Assembly (NCBI GenBank): GCA_000750105.3
Contig: JPHH03000062.1
Coordinates: 1-64,000 of the forward strand
Direction of reading: 5' to 3'
DNA: 64,000 bases
Source: Tolypocladium sp. Sup5 PDA-1
Lineage: Eukaryota; Ascomycota; Sordariomycetes; Hypocreales; Ophiocordycipitaceae
Shown here: positions 22,781-34,322 of the stretch, in pieces
How positions within the stretch are numbered: position 1 is the stretch's first letter
Layout: each line of letters opens with the position of its first letter
Made by a program: the position numbers and the translations under genes
Notes under the pieces: model-generated
What the model was told of the DNA's origin: nothing
Databases searched by the model: none
Seen by the model: only the letters and a program-made list of their open reading frames with translations

Positions 22781-24801
22781 TTAATGAATAACCACGGCAA
22801 CATGATCGTCCATGTACTTGTTGATGTCCCCCAAGAAGGCAGACGCAATAATCGCCACGGCACCAAACGCAATACTAGAGTAATATACATACGGATATGC
22901 GCTCGCGTAGCTCTCCTGCCCGGCAAGGACAATCGCATTCCAAATTGTAACGTTCCCGTCGACGCCAGGGAGTTGGAGAATGTCGTTGATGAGCGACGCA
23001 CCAGTGAGTTCAGCGGCTTTGCCGATGATTTGAGGGTCAGAGATGCCGTTCATAACGCAAGCAGCTGCGATATTTTCTCCGAGGATGGGGATGAATTTGC
23101 TGATGAAAACATTGTAATAAGTAGTGTATCCGACGGCTCCACCAATGACGCGGATAGCAAGGGTCAAGGCAGTGGCTGTGGCGATGAGATCATCTGGGCA
23201 GATGATAGTGGTGATGATTGATGCCGGAACGACGATTCCACCAATACCGAGACCGGCAACAGCCAGAATGCCGTAAACCGCATTGATATTATCCATACCG
23301 GCTGCAGCAAGAGCTCCACAGCCGGCTGTCATCAAGGACGACGAGACCAGCAATAAAATTCTGTTGCCACCACGGAAAACAGATAGGAGGACGAGGACAA
23401 TGCAGGCTCCACCAAGAATGCAGAAACCAATAGGCATTCCCCGGAGTCCGACGCCAACCGGGTCGTGGCCGTAGACGTTGAAAGCCTGCGTTGGCCAGAA
23501 GAGAAGGACGGAGAAAAAGTTGGCACCAGAGATGAATGTGATTATAAGGGTGAGCAGAAGGATCCGAGGCTCTTTCTTCAAGCGAGAAGGGAACATGGGG
23601 TATTCCGTGCCGTACATCTCCCAGAAGACGAAGGCGGTCAATAAAGCGGCTCCTAGGAGAAGGGGCACAAGAACATGCGCACTTGTCCACGTATACTAGT
23701 TCGGCCTTGTTAGTTAGGTACAACGCGTTCCCAATCGGAGTTTTACCTGATAGCCCCCCCATAATATCCCAGCGAGGAACAGGATCATGCCGGAAATCGA
23801 CAGCAGTGCACCGACAAAGTCAATCTGACGAATAATCTCCCGTCGATTTAGCCCGGAGGAGTTGACCCGTGGAGGAGGGAAGTAGAAGATGGCGGTCATC
23901 GCTAGTCCAATGAATGACCAGATCCCACAGAATAAGCCCACGTATCTCCACGTTGAATAATGCGCAATCAACTGGCTCCAAAGAACCGAGGGGCAGAATG
24001 GGATGATACTGAATATCAGCACAGCGACATATTTCCCCCTCTTCCGGGTAGGAGCCAGTTCGGAGGCCACGGCGAGGGCCGTCAACTCGTTGATCCCGGC
24101 ACCGACGCCTGATATAGACATACCAGCTATTATTCGACTGTCAGTTAAACTTGGAACCCAAACCCAGTGTGTCATCGTCCACCTACCAATAAAAATATTC
24201 ATCGAGTGGGCTGTTGAGCACACAACCATCCCAATGACAAGAAAGGTAGCCCCCACAATGGCAACGTATCGTCGACCGATTAGATCAGACAGGGCTCCAA
24301 CGAAAGGGCACACAGCCGCAAGGGCGAGTAAGTTTCCCAGTACAAACCAAATCCATCTATCGGCTCCCCCAATGTCTCGATATATGTAAGGCGGTATGCC
24401 ACCTATATATCGCCCATGTTAAGACGCAAACCACAACAAAGCCGGTCCTGGATAACGCACCAAATAAATATAATGGAATCTGCGACCCTGTCCATAAAAA
24501 CGCCATGGCGATCAGGGACATCAATCTGCGAATGCTCATCTGCGATATGCTTTTAGTACACATGCTATGTATTTATGGCCAGGGCATGACTTACTGGTGG
24601 CTCATGGTCATGTTCCATACCATCCCCATATGTTCTCAGGCCATTCTTATCATAATAATGGCTGGTACTAGAAACACGAGAAGCCGTCTGAACCATTTCA
24701 ATGTGATTGCCGCTAGGGCCATCGCTCTTTATTGGAAGGGTTGGGGTCTCTGAGCCGGTGTTGGTTGGGGTTGCATCGGGCGGGTGGGATTGAGCCTCCA
24801 T
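22781..24801 (-). CDS. TRI12-type MFS efflux transporter
   Basis: Five exons (24801-24595, 24539-24461, 24402-24187, 24126-23747, 23695-22781) with four introns of 51-60 nt. All borders are GT..AG and keep frame, giving 598 residues. A hydrophilic N-terminus precedes about 14 membrane helices. The MFS signature appears as L-S-D-L-I-G-R-R-Y, and the C-terminal M-D-D-H-V-A-V-V-I is typical of the fungal TRI12 family. Members are plasma-membrane proton antiporters; known ones export trichothecenes or handle siderophores, but no biosynthetic genes lie in this window, so the substrate is open. The W-I-W-F-V-L-G-N-L-L-A-L-A-A-V stretch is characteristic. The ABC fragment 0.2 kb downstream shows that a second transporter here has decayed. 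Confidence 0.88.
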
Positions 24802-25261
24802 ACTGTTCTCTTGAGTTGGCTTATAGGCAGGATGTCAGGAGGTGAATGGTGAACGAACTTGAACGGTGAACGAGCTGGGATTCCGGGGAGGTCGGGTGTA
24901 GGCGTCCCAATATAAGCATTCTGTACGGTCCCAACTTAGAGCTTCGAGCGGGGAAACGATACGCTAGTCTACGGTGGCGTAAGCAGCAAGATAACAGTGC
25001 ACAGCAAGTTCGGGAAACAAGATGGACCTCGGAAGCATTTCATGTGTATGGTGGTGCATACTGAGTTTCCATCAAAGGACGGAGCCTCTGACAATGTCAC
25101 ATCTGCTTACGTCGGAGTCGAGCAGTATTTAGCCCAGAAATGCCCTCTATATCACGAGAATCCTCGTGTAGTACCATAAGATATTTACCCTCCCTAGGGA
25201 TCCAGTAAGGGGTTACTTTGTATGGCTAAGAGTGGCATGCCGCATGTCCGGCGAGAAGCGT

Positions 25262-25296
<35 letters not shown>

Positions 25297-26109
25297 GCGT
25301 TCTTGGCGTTGCCTCGGCAATTCTGGGGGTTTCCCCATAAAAAGTCCGAAACTGGCCACGTCCCCCGCAATTCAGTTCCTAGCTTCGTGGTTCTTGACAG
25401 CTGGGTTCTGGATACGGGGCCAATAGCTCTCATCGGTCATCGGTGGCTGTTGGATAGACAGGCCTGGACAGGGCAGATTTCCGTTGCTTTCTCCAAACAT
25501 AGAGCGAGCATTGCCGGCAAGTAGCCCAAGTCTCTTCGCATTGCTGTCCGCATCAGTATTGCTTTTTGGGGTGGGAACAGTCCCGAGGGTTGAGTCAATA
25601 GTACGGTTTAACAGCAATACAATTCCTATTCTAGGCTACTGCCGCGGCGTGCCGAGAGCTATAAGTTTCGATAGTCAAAGGCCTACCGCTAGTATAAAGC
25701 GTCTTATACCTACTTATTATCCGATTCTATCTATTAATTGATAGCGGCGTGTATGGCGACGCTATGTACGTTAATGATATCTACTAGGGAGAGTCAACTC
25801 CGTGCCTAAAGCGGAAGGAGGCCGAGCGTAATTAACTCACTATGATTGGAAGCTATTAGCTTATTTTGGCCGTGGTACGACTAGCGGCCTAATACTACCT
25901 TCTTGCCGTCGAGGGTGTTCGGAGGGAGCTCGGCTAGCGAATATATCTAATAAACTCGTATATAGACGTGATTCTTATCCAATGCCCTAATATCGAGTAT
26001 TTTCGCTACCTAATAATTAGTAGACTAAAGTAAGCCGTGGCTCTCTAAGTCGGTAGTCGTTATTGCTTATCGCTTAATTGTCGATTTATTTGCGATATAA
26101 ACGAAGTCC
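24802..26109. other. Intergenic with a 32-base G run
   Basis: The upstream region of the MFS gene grades into AT-richer, repeat-like DNA after about 25.6 kb. No convincing gene. It contains the homopolymer at 25262-25293. Confidence 0.45.
25262..25293 (+). repeat. Poly-G homopolymer, 32 bases
   Basis: Thirty-two consecutive G residues between GCGT and TTAGCG. The exact length in the living genome is uncertain because such runs are error-prone in sequencing. Confidence 0.85.
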
Positions 26110-26606
26110 TTTGTTGAGGGAGAACGAACACACCAAAGGCCGAGTGCAACGATCGTCGTGTAAGTCGTAGAGTCGGTGCCTGCCCAAGAAGTCAGCTATT
26201 AGTCAGTGACACGAGTCGTCGTGTAAGTTAGTGCGCCGGTTGACGCGTAAGTCAAGACGGCTATCTCCGTGTAAGTCAGAACATCAGCACAGCGGCGTGT
26301 AGTCTACAAATCAACGCCTATGTGAACAGGTCTTTCGTATCGTGCAAGTCAAAGGCAAAAGGCAGGGAGAGGCAACCACGGCTATCTCAAAAATGTGGGA
26401 GGAATTAACCAGGATTTTTCATTGTCAGAATCTCGAAAGCTCATGAACGTCACGACTTGCGTCGATGCGTGCATGAGGGACCATCTATTCATAGGGACAT
26501 AGACGTCTCTCTTATACCTACAGACTCGCTGGGCGTCCCAATATTCCTCCACTTTTTTATGTTTCCCGTTTTTCTGGTCAGGGGTCTGCACCAACACCCT
26601 AACAAA
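26110..26606 (-). repeat. Solo LTR, un-RIPed, 497 bp
   Basis: Same family as the LTRs at 2509 and 15205 but rich in CpA and TpG, so it approximates the ancestral sequence. Termini TTTGTTGAGGG and CCCTAACAAA form inverted ends. AAGTCC directly precedes the element (26104-26109) and also spans its last bases and right flank (26605-26610), consistent with a 4-6 bp target duplication whose exact edge is ambiguous. No internal element sequence is attached. It includes repeated GTGTAAGT-like blocks and lacks the extra 24-bp units of the RIPed copies. Confidence 0.85.
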
Positions 26607-27948
26607 GTCCCCGTTAACGTAGTTAACTTTATCAACTATAATACATTCCTTAGAATTTACATGTGCTCTAAAAGGATCGTTCCCCTTTTCCTCGTCTCGA
26701 TATTACTTATAGATAAAGCTATTATACCGCGATATATCTAGCTACGTTTTGCGCGGCGGCTCCACGTTATAAGCCACGTCTATCGTTTGATTCGCCTTGA
26801 ACTTGCCCTTTAGATTAACTAGCGATGGCTGCACTAGCTGCGTCTTGTTATCGTTCGGGCCGTAGCGTTTTCGTTTCTTGGTCGTGCAGTCGCGTTCTAT
26901 ATCGCCCGGACTATTAATCGTAGTTACGGAGAACGGATAGTCGGCGCGATTCTTGTCTAAGATTATAGGCGAGCGTGTCGTTAATACTAAACTCATGACG
27001 ACGCGATATGTTAGGATGTTAAAATGAGCTGTGATACGACGCGACGCGATTCTATATAGGAACAGGGTGTTGAGCGTTGAAGATTGCCCGAAACACCACC
27101 GGCTAGAACTCAACAGTAGGAAACCAATAGCGCGCTCCTTGAGATAGTTGATATCAATTATAAAGAGCACGCGGATAACCCTAGAATAACGCTCTACGGG
27201 AGCAGTGGGTTAGACTAGAGTAGTCGCACTCGCGGATTGCCTAACGAACGAGTAAAGGTTACTGCACCCCGAGTTTAAAACCGTGTTCTATTAGGTATTC
27301 CCCAAGGGGCGAAGCGCTAGAAATGCCTCTGGGGTTCCCCACCAACCAGCCCAGCCTATTCCCTACCCGTCACGTGCAATCTATACAATCTTCTACGTAT
27401 CGTGCCGGCACCTTCATCAGGCTCAGGGGAAAACTTCAACAAACAGCGGGAACGAAATTTTTAAAACAACAGCCATTTAAAGGACCACAACACTCCTACT
27501 CGCGGCCACAATAGCTCTTGCGGATAGCTACGCTTTCCCCTAGCGCCATCTAACAACCGCAAGGTCATGCGCTACAGCAACTTCGAGGGCTTAGAGCCAA
27601 TTTTAGAGCAACGTCTTAGCTACACAACATGCCAAACCCTTACTCAAGAGCGACACCACGGCCCGCTGTGGGACCCGATCCGGGGGCACCATCGCAATTG
27701 GTCAAATCTTGCTGGATCTGTTCATGCAAGCCATAATGCCCATGCGTGATGGGGCCGCTGTTGAAGTTGAAACTGTAACAATACATAGGCCCAGGTATAG
27801 CCGACTAGGTTGTGAATTTGTGAGTCCTTGGGCCCTTGCAATTCGTGGCGCAAACTCCCGCTGACACGCATGCTGACACGCAGCGACTTCTGCTCACATT
27901 CAATCCCTTGTGAACAGTTTGGGCAGTCTCGAGAGCGTTTTTTGATAG
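26607..27948. other. Repeat-like accessory DNA, unresolved
   Basis: Unmutated, gene-poor DNA. A minus-strand frame at 26742-27170 has a basic, protein-like middle (K-K-R-K-R-Y-G-P-N-D-N) that I cannot assign. Near 27300-27346 a GC-rich inverted motif (TCCCCAAGGGG, then CTCTGGGGTTCCCC) resembles a transposon end, but no partner was found. This could be a remnant of an unrecognised element. Confidence 0.35.
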
Positions 27949-28068
27949 GAAAGTGCACGATTTTCTTTCAGCGGACAGTCGATTATTGACAAATGTGTCG
28001 TCCTGCTGCAGCTGGCGCTCCGGCACGCCTTTGGCATCCACACGAAATGGAAGGCGAGACAGTACATC

Positions 28069-29076
28069 ATGGAGTCATTGCTCATGTTTGCCGCACGGGG
28101 CGGGCATCAGGCCGTTGTCAAGCTGCTTCTTAAAAATGGCGCCTCCGTGGGCACAAATATCATATACGGACATGGAAGGGGGACACCCCTGCATTATGCG
28201 GTGCAAGGTGGAGATGAGGCAATGGTCAGGCTTGTTCTGGATAAAGGCGCCAACCTGGACACGAAAGACCGCCTTAGAAGGACGCCACTTTTAACAGCCA
28301 CGCAGCATGGCTTTGGGGCCATCGCCAGGCTGCTTCTTCAGAGAGGTGCCGATCCTAACATTGCGGGCTGGGAGGGACGGACGCCACTGTTAAATGTGTC
28401 AGAGAACGGAGACGTGGCGGTGGCCAACCTCCTCCTTGAGCTGGGCGCCAACCCACAAAGCCAAGACGAAGGTGGCGACACGCCAATGTTAGCCGCCGCG
28501 CGGAGAGGGCGCATGGACTCCATTAAGCTACTCGCTAGTTATGGGGCCGACTTAAACGCGCCAGACAGACAGGAACAGCAACTATGTCATTGGCAGCAGA
28601 AGCCGGATATGAAGCCCTGGTGAAACTCCTGCTTGAGAAAGGCGTCACGCCGGATACTGAAGATATGACTGGTAGAATGCCGCCGAATATGGCAGCAGTT
28701 TCAGGAAATCAAGGCACTGTGGGGGTATTTATTGACCATGGTGTTGATCCTAATTCCACGAACGGACATGGGCGAACCATGTTGTCGTACGCGGCAGAGC
28801 ATGGTCGTGAGGCTGTAGTGCAGCTGCTCGTTCACAAGGGCGCCGATAAGGATCGTTGACCGCCACGGGGCGAGCCCGTTGGCGTATGCTGCATGCAATG
28901 GCAAAAGTACTGTAGTCCAGTTGCTACTTCAGAAGGGCGCCGATGTGGATGTCATGGACCACCGTGGGCGAACGCCGTTGGTTTTGGCAGCATCCATAAG
29001 GCATGAGAAGTATTTCATGGATGCTCTGAACCGCTTCAAAGCCTCACAGCAGACATCCGATGGTGGAAATGGCTAA
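28069..29076 (+). pseudogene. Ankyrin-repeat protein, two frameshifts
   Basis: About nine ankyrin repeats are readable (G-x-T-P-L...A-A-x-x-G...V-x-L-L-L-x-x-G-A-x-x). The first frame runs 28069 to about 28565. A missing G in CAGGGAACA-like sequence (now CAGGAACA) shifts the frame to 28584-28857, where a TGA and a second shift near 28850 move it to a third frame that ends at 29076. The frame is open upstream to 27949, with a good acceptor TTTTCTTTCAG at 27961-27971, so 5' exons probably existed. Ankyrin arrays mediate protein contacts. Decay or two assembly errors are both possible. Confidence 0.7.
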
Positions 29077-29694
29077 TGCAAGGCGGAAGAGTCCGGGACT
29101 ACGAGGTGTAAACGGCTCGCGGACATCCAGAATTGGGTTCAGTGGACTCTTCCGTTGAGCAAGCGTCCGGTTGTGTAATTATGTAGTTGCCGAGTATAAG
29201 TCTCAGCTGTTCGTACTCCAGTGCCGTACTGGCAACTTTCGCTCTCGGGCTGACATGACCTGGCAGTGTTTGTGTAACACTTGCATGCGTGTTTGTTTCC
29301 GTGACCACTCCTTAGACTGATCGCTATAGTCGAGCAGGCCATCCACATGTAGATGGCAAAGGTAGGCTTGGGACTTGACATTTGATGGCAACCCGGGTCT
29401 AGTACCCTTCACTGGCGGCACGACCCGGTGGTTGCCCAATAGAGACGTGGAGTTGGACCGTTAGACGAATATGCAGTGCGACCTTACCTAACCAGGACAG
29501 TGTTTACGAGTGCGCTGACGTCGGTTGGTCGGGTACCCTATGCCGGCGGGGGGAACTTGTACATATTCCCCGTCCCCCCTCCATTTCAGCATCATACCAT
29601 GTCGAGTATTCTTTCTTTCTTCCAATGGTCCAATCTCAGACTCCGTTCTCCACTTACTATATCGCTACTGCCAGTTTGACTCTTTTGCGCAACA
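29077..29694. other. Intergenic, promoter side of the hydrolase gene
   Basis: No coding signal. It presumably holds the promoter and 5' leader of the plus-strand gene at 29695. Confidence 0.45.
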
Positions 29695-31473
29695 ATGGTG
29701 AGACTGTGGGGCATGCTGAACGGGGCGTCTGTCGTTGTGGCTCTGCGAGATATGCAAGCGGATGGTCAGAAACCACTGGGCGCCGGCGCGATTGACGGCT
29801 CCAAGGGAAAGAACCCTTTCACTTCGGAGTTTGGCGACTTCGTCAAGGAGGTTTTGGAGGAATGGAAAGTGCCCGGGATGTCCATTGCGGTGGTTGATGG
29901 CCACGACGTCTACGCCGAGGTATGTCTTGCGACATATTCGTGAACACACCGTGAGCATGGCCATGCAGCACTTCTAAACACTGACCCCGCGTAGGGATTT
30001 GGGTTTGCAAGCTTTCCGGACACGCCCGCGACTCCGGAGACACTCTATTACGTCGGCTCGACCTCCAAGGCTCACACTGCAGCTACTCTTGCACAACTCA
30101 TCGACACTCAGGCTTACCCAGGACTCGCCCGCGGTTGGACGACGCCAATTTCCTCCATCATCCGGGATGATTTTGTCCTGCAGGACGAGTGGGCAACGAA
30201 CCACATCACCCTAGATGACGCAGTTAGTCATCGTACGGGCATGTCTCGCCACGATAATTCCTGGCATCACGAGATCAACGGCACGCAGGCCACTATCAAG
30301 GATGTTGTCCGCAACCTGAGGAACCTCCCCTTGAGCCTGGAGCCGCGGGTCGAGTGGCACTACTGCAACCTCATGTACGTCACTTTGTCGCATGTCATCG
30401 AATCTCTGACGGGCAAGTGGCTCGGAGACGTCATGAAGGAGCTCATCTGGGATCCCCTGGGGATGAAAACGACCTACATGAACTTGGACGACGCAAAAAA
30501 CGCACCCGTCCCTCTCGCCAGGAGCTACATGTGGAAGGAGGAGGAAAAGAAGTACAGAGAGATGCCCTTCATGCCCACCGCGGAAGTCAGTGGCGCAGGC
30601 GCCATCATTTCCAACGTGCTCGACTACGCAAAGTGGCTCCAGTGCCTGATCCACGAGACCGAGCCATTCTCCAAGGCCGTACACAACGACATCAGGACGC
30701 CGCGTTTCCTCTCCAACTTCCGGCTCGGTCGCGATACCGACATCACTCAGTACGGTCTAGCTTGGATGCGCACACTACTCCACGGCGCAGTGACCTACAC
30801 GCATGATGGTTCCACAATCACGTACGGTGCTTCCGTCTACTGGTTTCCGGATCTCAAGTACGGTGTTGTTGCGTTGGCGAATGGAGCCGTGTCGTCGAAT
30901 GCGGCCGAAGCCGTCATTCTGAGCAAGGTGATGGCAGATAAACTGCAGATACCCTCCAGCAAACGCGAAGATGTCGGCAAACGGTCCGTACTTGTGCCCA
31001 CAAATGCCGGGTAACGTCGGCGACAATTACTAACAAAATGTATTAGAATCAAAGAAACCCGGGAACAGGCAGCACGCGACCTAAAAAATGCGGACGAGAT
31101 TCTCTTCCCAAACAGACCCAAGCACGCACTACCCCCTTCGGTGGCTACCAGCCAACTGGTCGGCGTGTACCACGACCAAGGTTACGGAACGATCCGACTC
31201 TATGAGGAGCCACACCCAGACAAGACGGACGAGAAAATCCTCGTTGCGGACCGTACGGAGCTGACGTGGCAGCAGCAGTTGCGGCTGCATCATGTGTCTG
31301 GAGACTATTGGACGGTGTATATCAAGAATACCGCTGGCCTTGACCTTGTGATGGAGTTCCAGGCCGGCGAGTTCAAGATTGGCGTTGATGGCAAGGTATT
31401 TGCGCTCGAGGTTAACTTTAACGACCGAGGGGATGTGTATCAGGGCAAAGTGTTGTTCAACAAGGTAGAGTAG
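29695..31473 (+). CDS. Beta-lactamase-fold serine hydrolase
   Basis: Three exons, 29695-29919, 29995-31010 and 31047-31473, give 555 residues. The first intron is ordinary (75 nt). The second is only 36 nt (GTAACG...ACTAAC...TTAG), with an alternative weaker donor at about 30984. Class C beta-lactamase/D-aminopeptidase features are the S-T-S-K box at 97-100 (SxxK nucleophile and base), Y-C-N in E-W-H-Y-C-N (YxN) and T-H-D-G-S in place of KTG. A C-terminal lipocalin-like domain (about 460-555) is seen in related peptidases and esterases. Fungal relatives hydrolyse esters, lactones or amides. No signal peptide. It lies tail-to-tail with the NCS1 symporter gene, which suggests but does not prove a shared pathway. 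Confidence 0.88.
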
Positions 31474-31704
31474 GGAAGTGTCTCCGCTACACCTCAACTT
31501 ACTTGTGTTCGCAGTCTAGCACACTGGGCACACATGAGTGGCGGGCCTACACGCAACCAAGTAAACCCACTTCCGAATCAACGAAGTCCTGACCGTGTCG
31601 GGCGGTGATGCATATATGATCCTAGCGAGTTGTAATACATCTGGGCGGGCGTATACTGATTTCCATCTCGGATTACGTTTGGTTTACCTTTTGGTCGTAG
31701 ATAT

Positions 31705-33580
31705 TTACTTGTCCTTCATAGAGAGATTGGTGGCATCCGATTCTTCCAACACGGCCACGCCAAGCTTGGCGGCTTCGTCTGGAGTAAAGGTCCCAAAGTA
31801 GTCGACTTCGTCGATAACTCCCAAGCCCGGTGGCGGGAAGACCATGTTGATGAGATAATGCACGGTGAAGGAAATGGTAAACCCCAAGGGAAATGCCAGA
31901 TAAAATAGGCGGCTCCATGTCTCGCTGACTTGGACCTGAGCAGGGTTGACGCTGGCAGCGAAGCCCGGAAGTTGTGTCGCGAATCCGAGAAACCAGGCGA
32001 CGAAACTTCGCGGGTTGAAGCCCTTGTAAAAGTAATAAATGCTGTCCTTTTGGGGGGTGTACAGGTCACTGAGCTTGATCTGGCGACGTCGCACAAGCCA
32101 GTAATCGCAGACTTGAATGCCGACAATGGGCCCCAAGAAGACACTGTAGGCCGACAAGACCGATATGAAGACGGAGGCCGAAGATAGAAGCTCCCAAGGA
32201 CACATGGCGATGCTGACGATAAGCCCGAGGTAGGCTCCACGTCGAATATTGATGTAGGAGCTGACGAGACCTGCGAGGTCCATGCCAGCGCTATACGCGT
32301 TGTCGACGACGTTGATGGCGAGCTGGCATGCAACGAGGGCGACGCCGGCGAAGAAGGCGGCGGCCCGCGAGCCAGAGCTGTAATTTTCGTCAAGCCATTT
32401 CTGGCAGATTATTGCTGACCAGGGGATGAGCGATGATTCGGGATGAATGACGTGTTTGGTAAACAGAACTCAGGGACTCGAGGAGGAAGACTTACGAGGA
32501 TTCCATATGGCTTCACCCCATATGGCTTGGGTTGCGGATGCGGTTAGGCAACCAAAAAGGGGGAACAGGGCCCCGAACAGGCTGTATAGCAACATGTTAG
32601 TTGAGCCCTTGACTGTGCTGCCGGCCGTACAATTCCCGGGATGCTCACATGATGGAAAACCATTGACCAAAGATCTGGTCTCCCGGTTTGCGTGCAAATC
32701 GACAGTAGTCGCTTGCGTTGGTCAGCCCAACGGCGATGCTGCCGATGACGGTAGTGACGCCGGAGGTGATGGCCCAGCCAAGTTCCGAGGAACTCATGGC
32801 AGTCGAGCCCCGAGAGAGGAGCGGGCCGCCGCCACCGGCCCTGGCAAGCGACCATATTGCAATGGAGACGAGGGCGATAGTCGACAGAATGTTGCAGACG
32901 AGGAGGAAGTACTTGACCTTGTGCGGCTGAATCCATAGGGCGCAAGCCATGGCGACATTGAAGATAACCCAGCCGACAAACTGCTTGGTATCGAGGCTCG
33001 GGGACGAGAAGACGTTGGGGAGGCGCTGGAAGGACGGGAAGATGGCGGACAAGATGACCGAGACGCAGATGCCGCCGGTCCACGACTGAACGGAGAACCA
33101 GACCAGAGAGAGGATGATTCGCTGCACCAGTGCGGTGAAAGAGCCGTACGGGCCCCAGATGAACCTGGACAGGACGGGAAAGCCGACGTGCCACTGCGCG
33201 CCAACGTAACCGTTCAAGATGGCGATCAGGCTAATCAATATCTTGCCGATGATGGTGGCAACGATGGCCTGCCAGACGCTGAGCCCGGTGGCGACGAGGG
33301 ATGCCCCGAGCTGCCAGTTGGAGACTGCAATATCCGTGCATCAGTCACAACACACGACGCCCCTGGGCTTTCTACTCCAGGAGAGGGATTGGGGATTGGG
33401 GCGGCAGGTAAGTTACGCACGGGCAACCTGGTTTACGAACCAGAAGGAGATGAACGCGAACGTGTCCCACGTTCGCCGCGCCGGCTCAAGGGGCCGAATA
33501 TCATCATTGATCCAGACGTTGGAGACGGCCCTGTCGACGCTTGACAGGCGCGCCCACGCTGCGATGGCGCCGAGCTTCAT
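31705..33580 (-). CDS. NCS1 nucleobase/hydantoin-type symporter
   Basis: Four exons (33580-33421, 33324-32649, 32581-32496, 32414-31705), introns of 96, 67 and 81 nt, giving 543 residues, the usual size for the fungal Fur type. ATG 33580 was chosen because the longer open frame has no ATG. Recognisable NCS1 stretches are W-I-N-D-D-I-R-P, S-N-W-Q-L-G-A-S-L, S-D-Y-C-R-F-A, F-P-L-F-G-C-L-T-A and N-V-V-D-N-A-Y-S-A-G-M-D-L. Twelve membrane helices are expected. Family members take up uracil, allantoin, uridine, purines or (bacterial Mhp1) hydantoins with Na+ or H+. Divergent pairing with the HyuA-type gene at 35056 favours a hydantoin-, allantoin- or lactam-like substrate, as inference. Confidence 0.9.
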
Positions 33581-33689
33581 TTGAAGAGAGGAATCGAGAC
33601 AGAAGGGAGGTGAGTGTGGTGTCGAGGAGCAGTCCAAGTGCGACTGGCATTGTGGTGGGCATACCTGAAGCGAGCGGGAATGGGAGGTA

Positions 33690-33765
33690 TATAGATATCT
33701 TCCTACCTTGCTACCTTCCTATCTTCCTATCTTCCTATCTTCCTATCTTCCTGTCTACTCATCTA
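33690..33765 (+). repeat. TATCTTCC microsatellite
   Basis: About eight imperfect copies of CTATCTTC/CTACCTTC in the probable 5' leader of the minus-strand NCS1 gene, ending about 110 bp upstream of its ATG. On that mRNA it would be a purine-rich GAAGATAG tract. Confidence 0.7.
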
Positions 33766-34322
33766 CTACGAGCACTGGTACTACGTCGGGCCCTCGGGGG
33801 GCGTATTAATGGGCGTTGCTAACTGGGTAATGAAGACGGTGGACGGCCGGGTAGCTGACTGGAGCGCAGGCACATCGACATCCAGACTCCATCGCACTCC
33901 ACACTCCACGTGGGGGGGTCCATACGAAGTTTATAACCCCGCAATCGGCATTGAACCCCTGGGGATTAGTGCCTCGCTTAAACGCCCGGTGCCAGATGGC
34001 TTGGGCGTCACTGTGACATTTACGGATAAGCTTTGACTTAGTTTCCTCCTCCTCTCTGCCATCGGCCAACTCTCGTCCATGACTCCATACCATCTGCCGT
34101 CGGCAAACTGCACGTCTGCTTCTCCACATAGAGAGCGGCCCCACAAAACCAGCGCGAACGTTACTTCGTTTAGAGTGCCCGGTGCTCCGTACTCGTATCT
34201 GTCATGAGATAAGCTCATTGGGCCCTGAACCATTCTCAATGAAGGCATCAACTAACACTCTGCGCCTCGTGGGGTTTAGTTATCAATGGCCAACGGCGTC
34301 GGGCCATGGGGGCCAGCCAATA

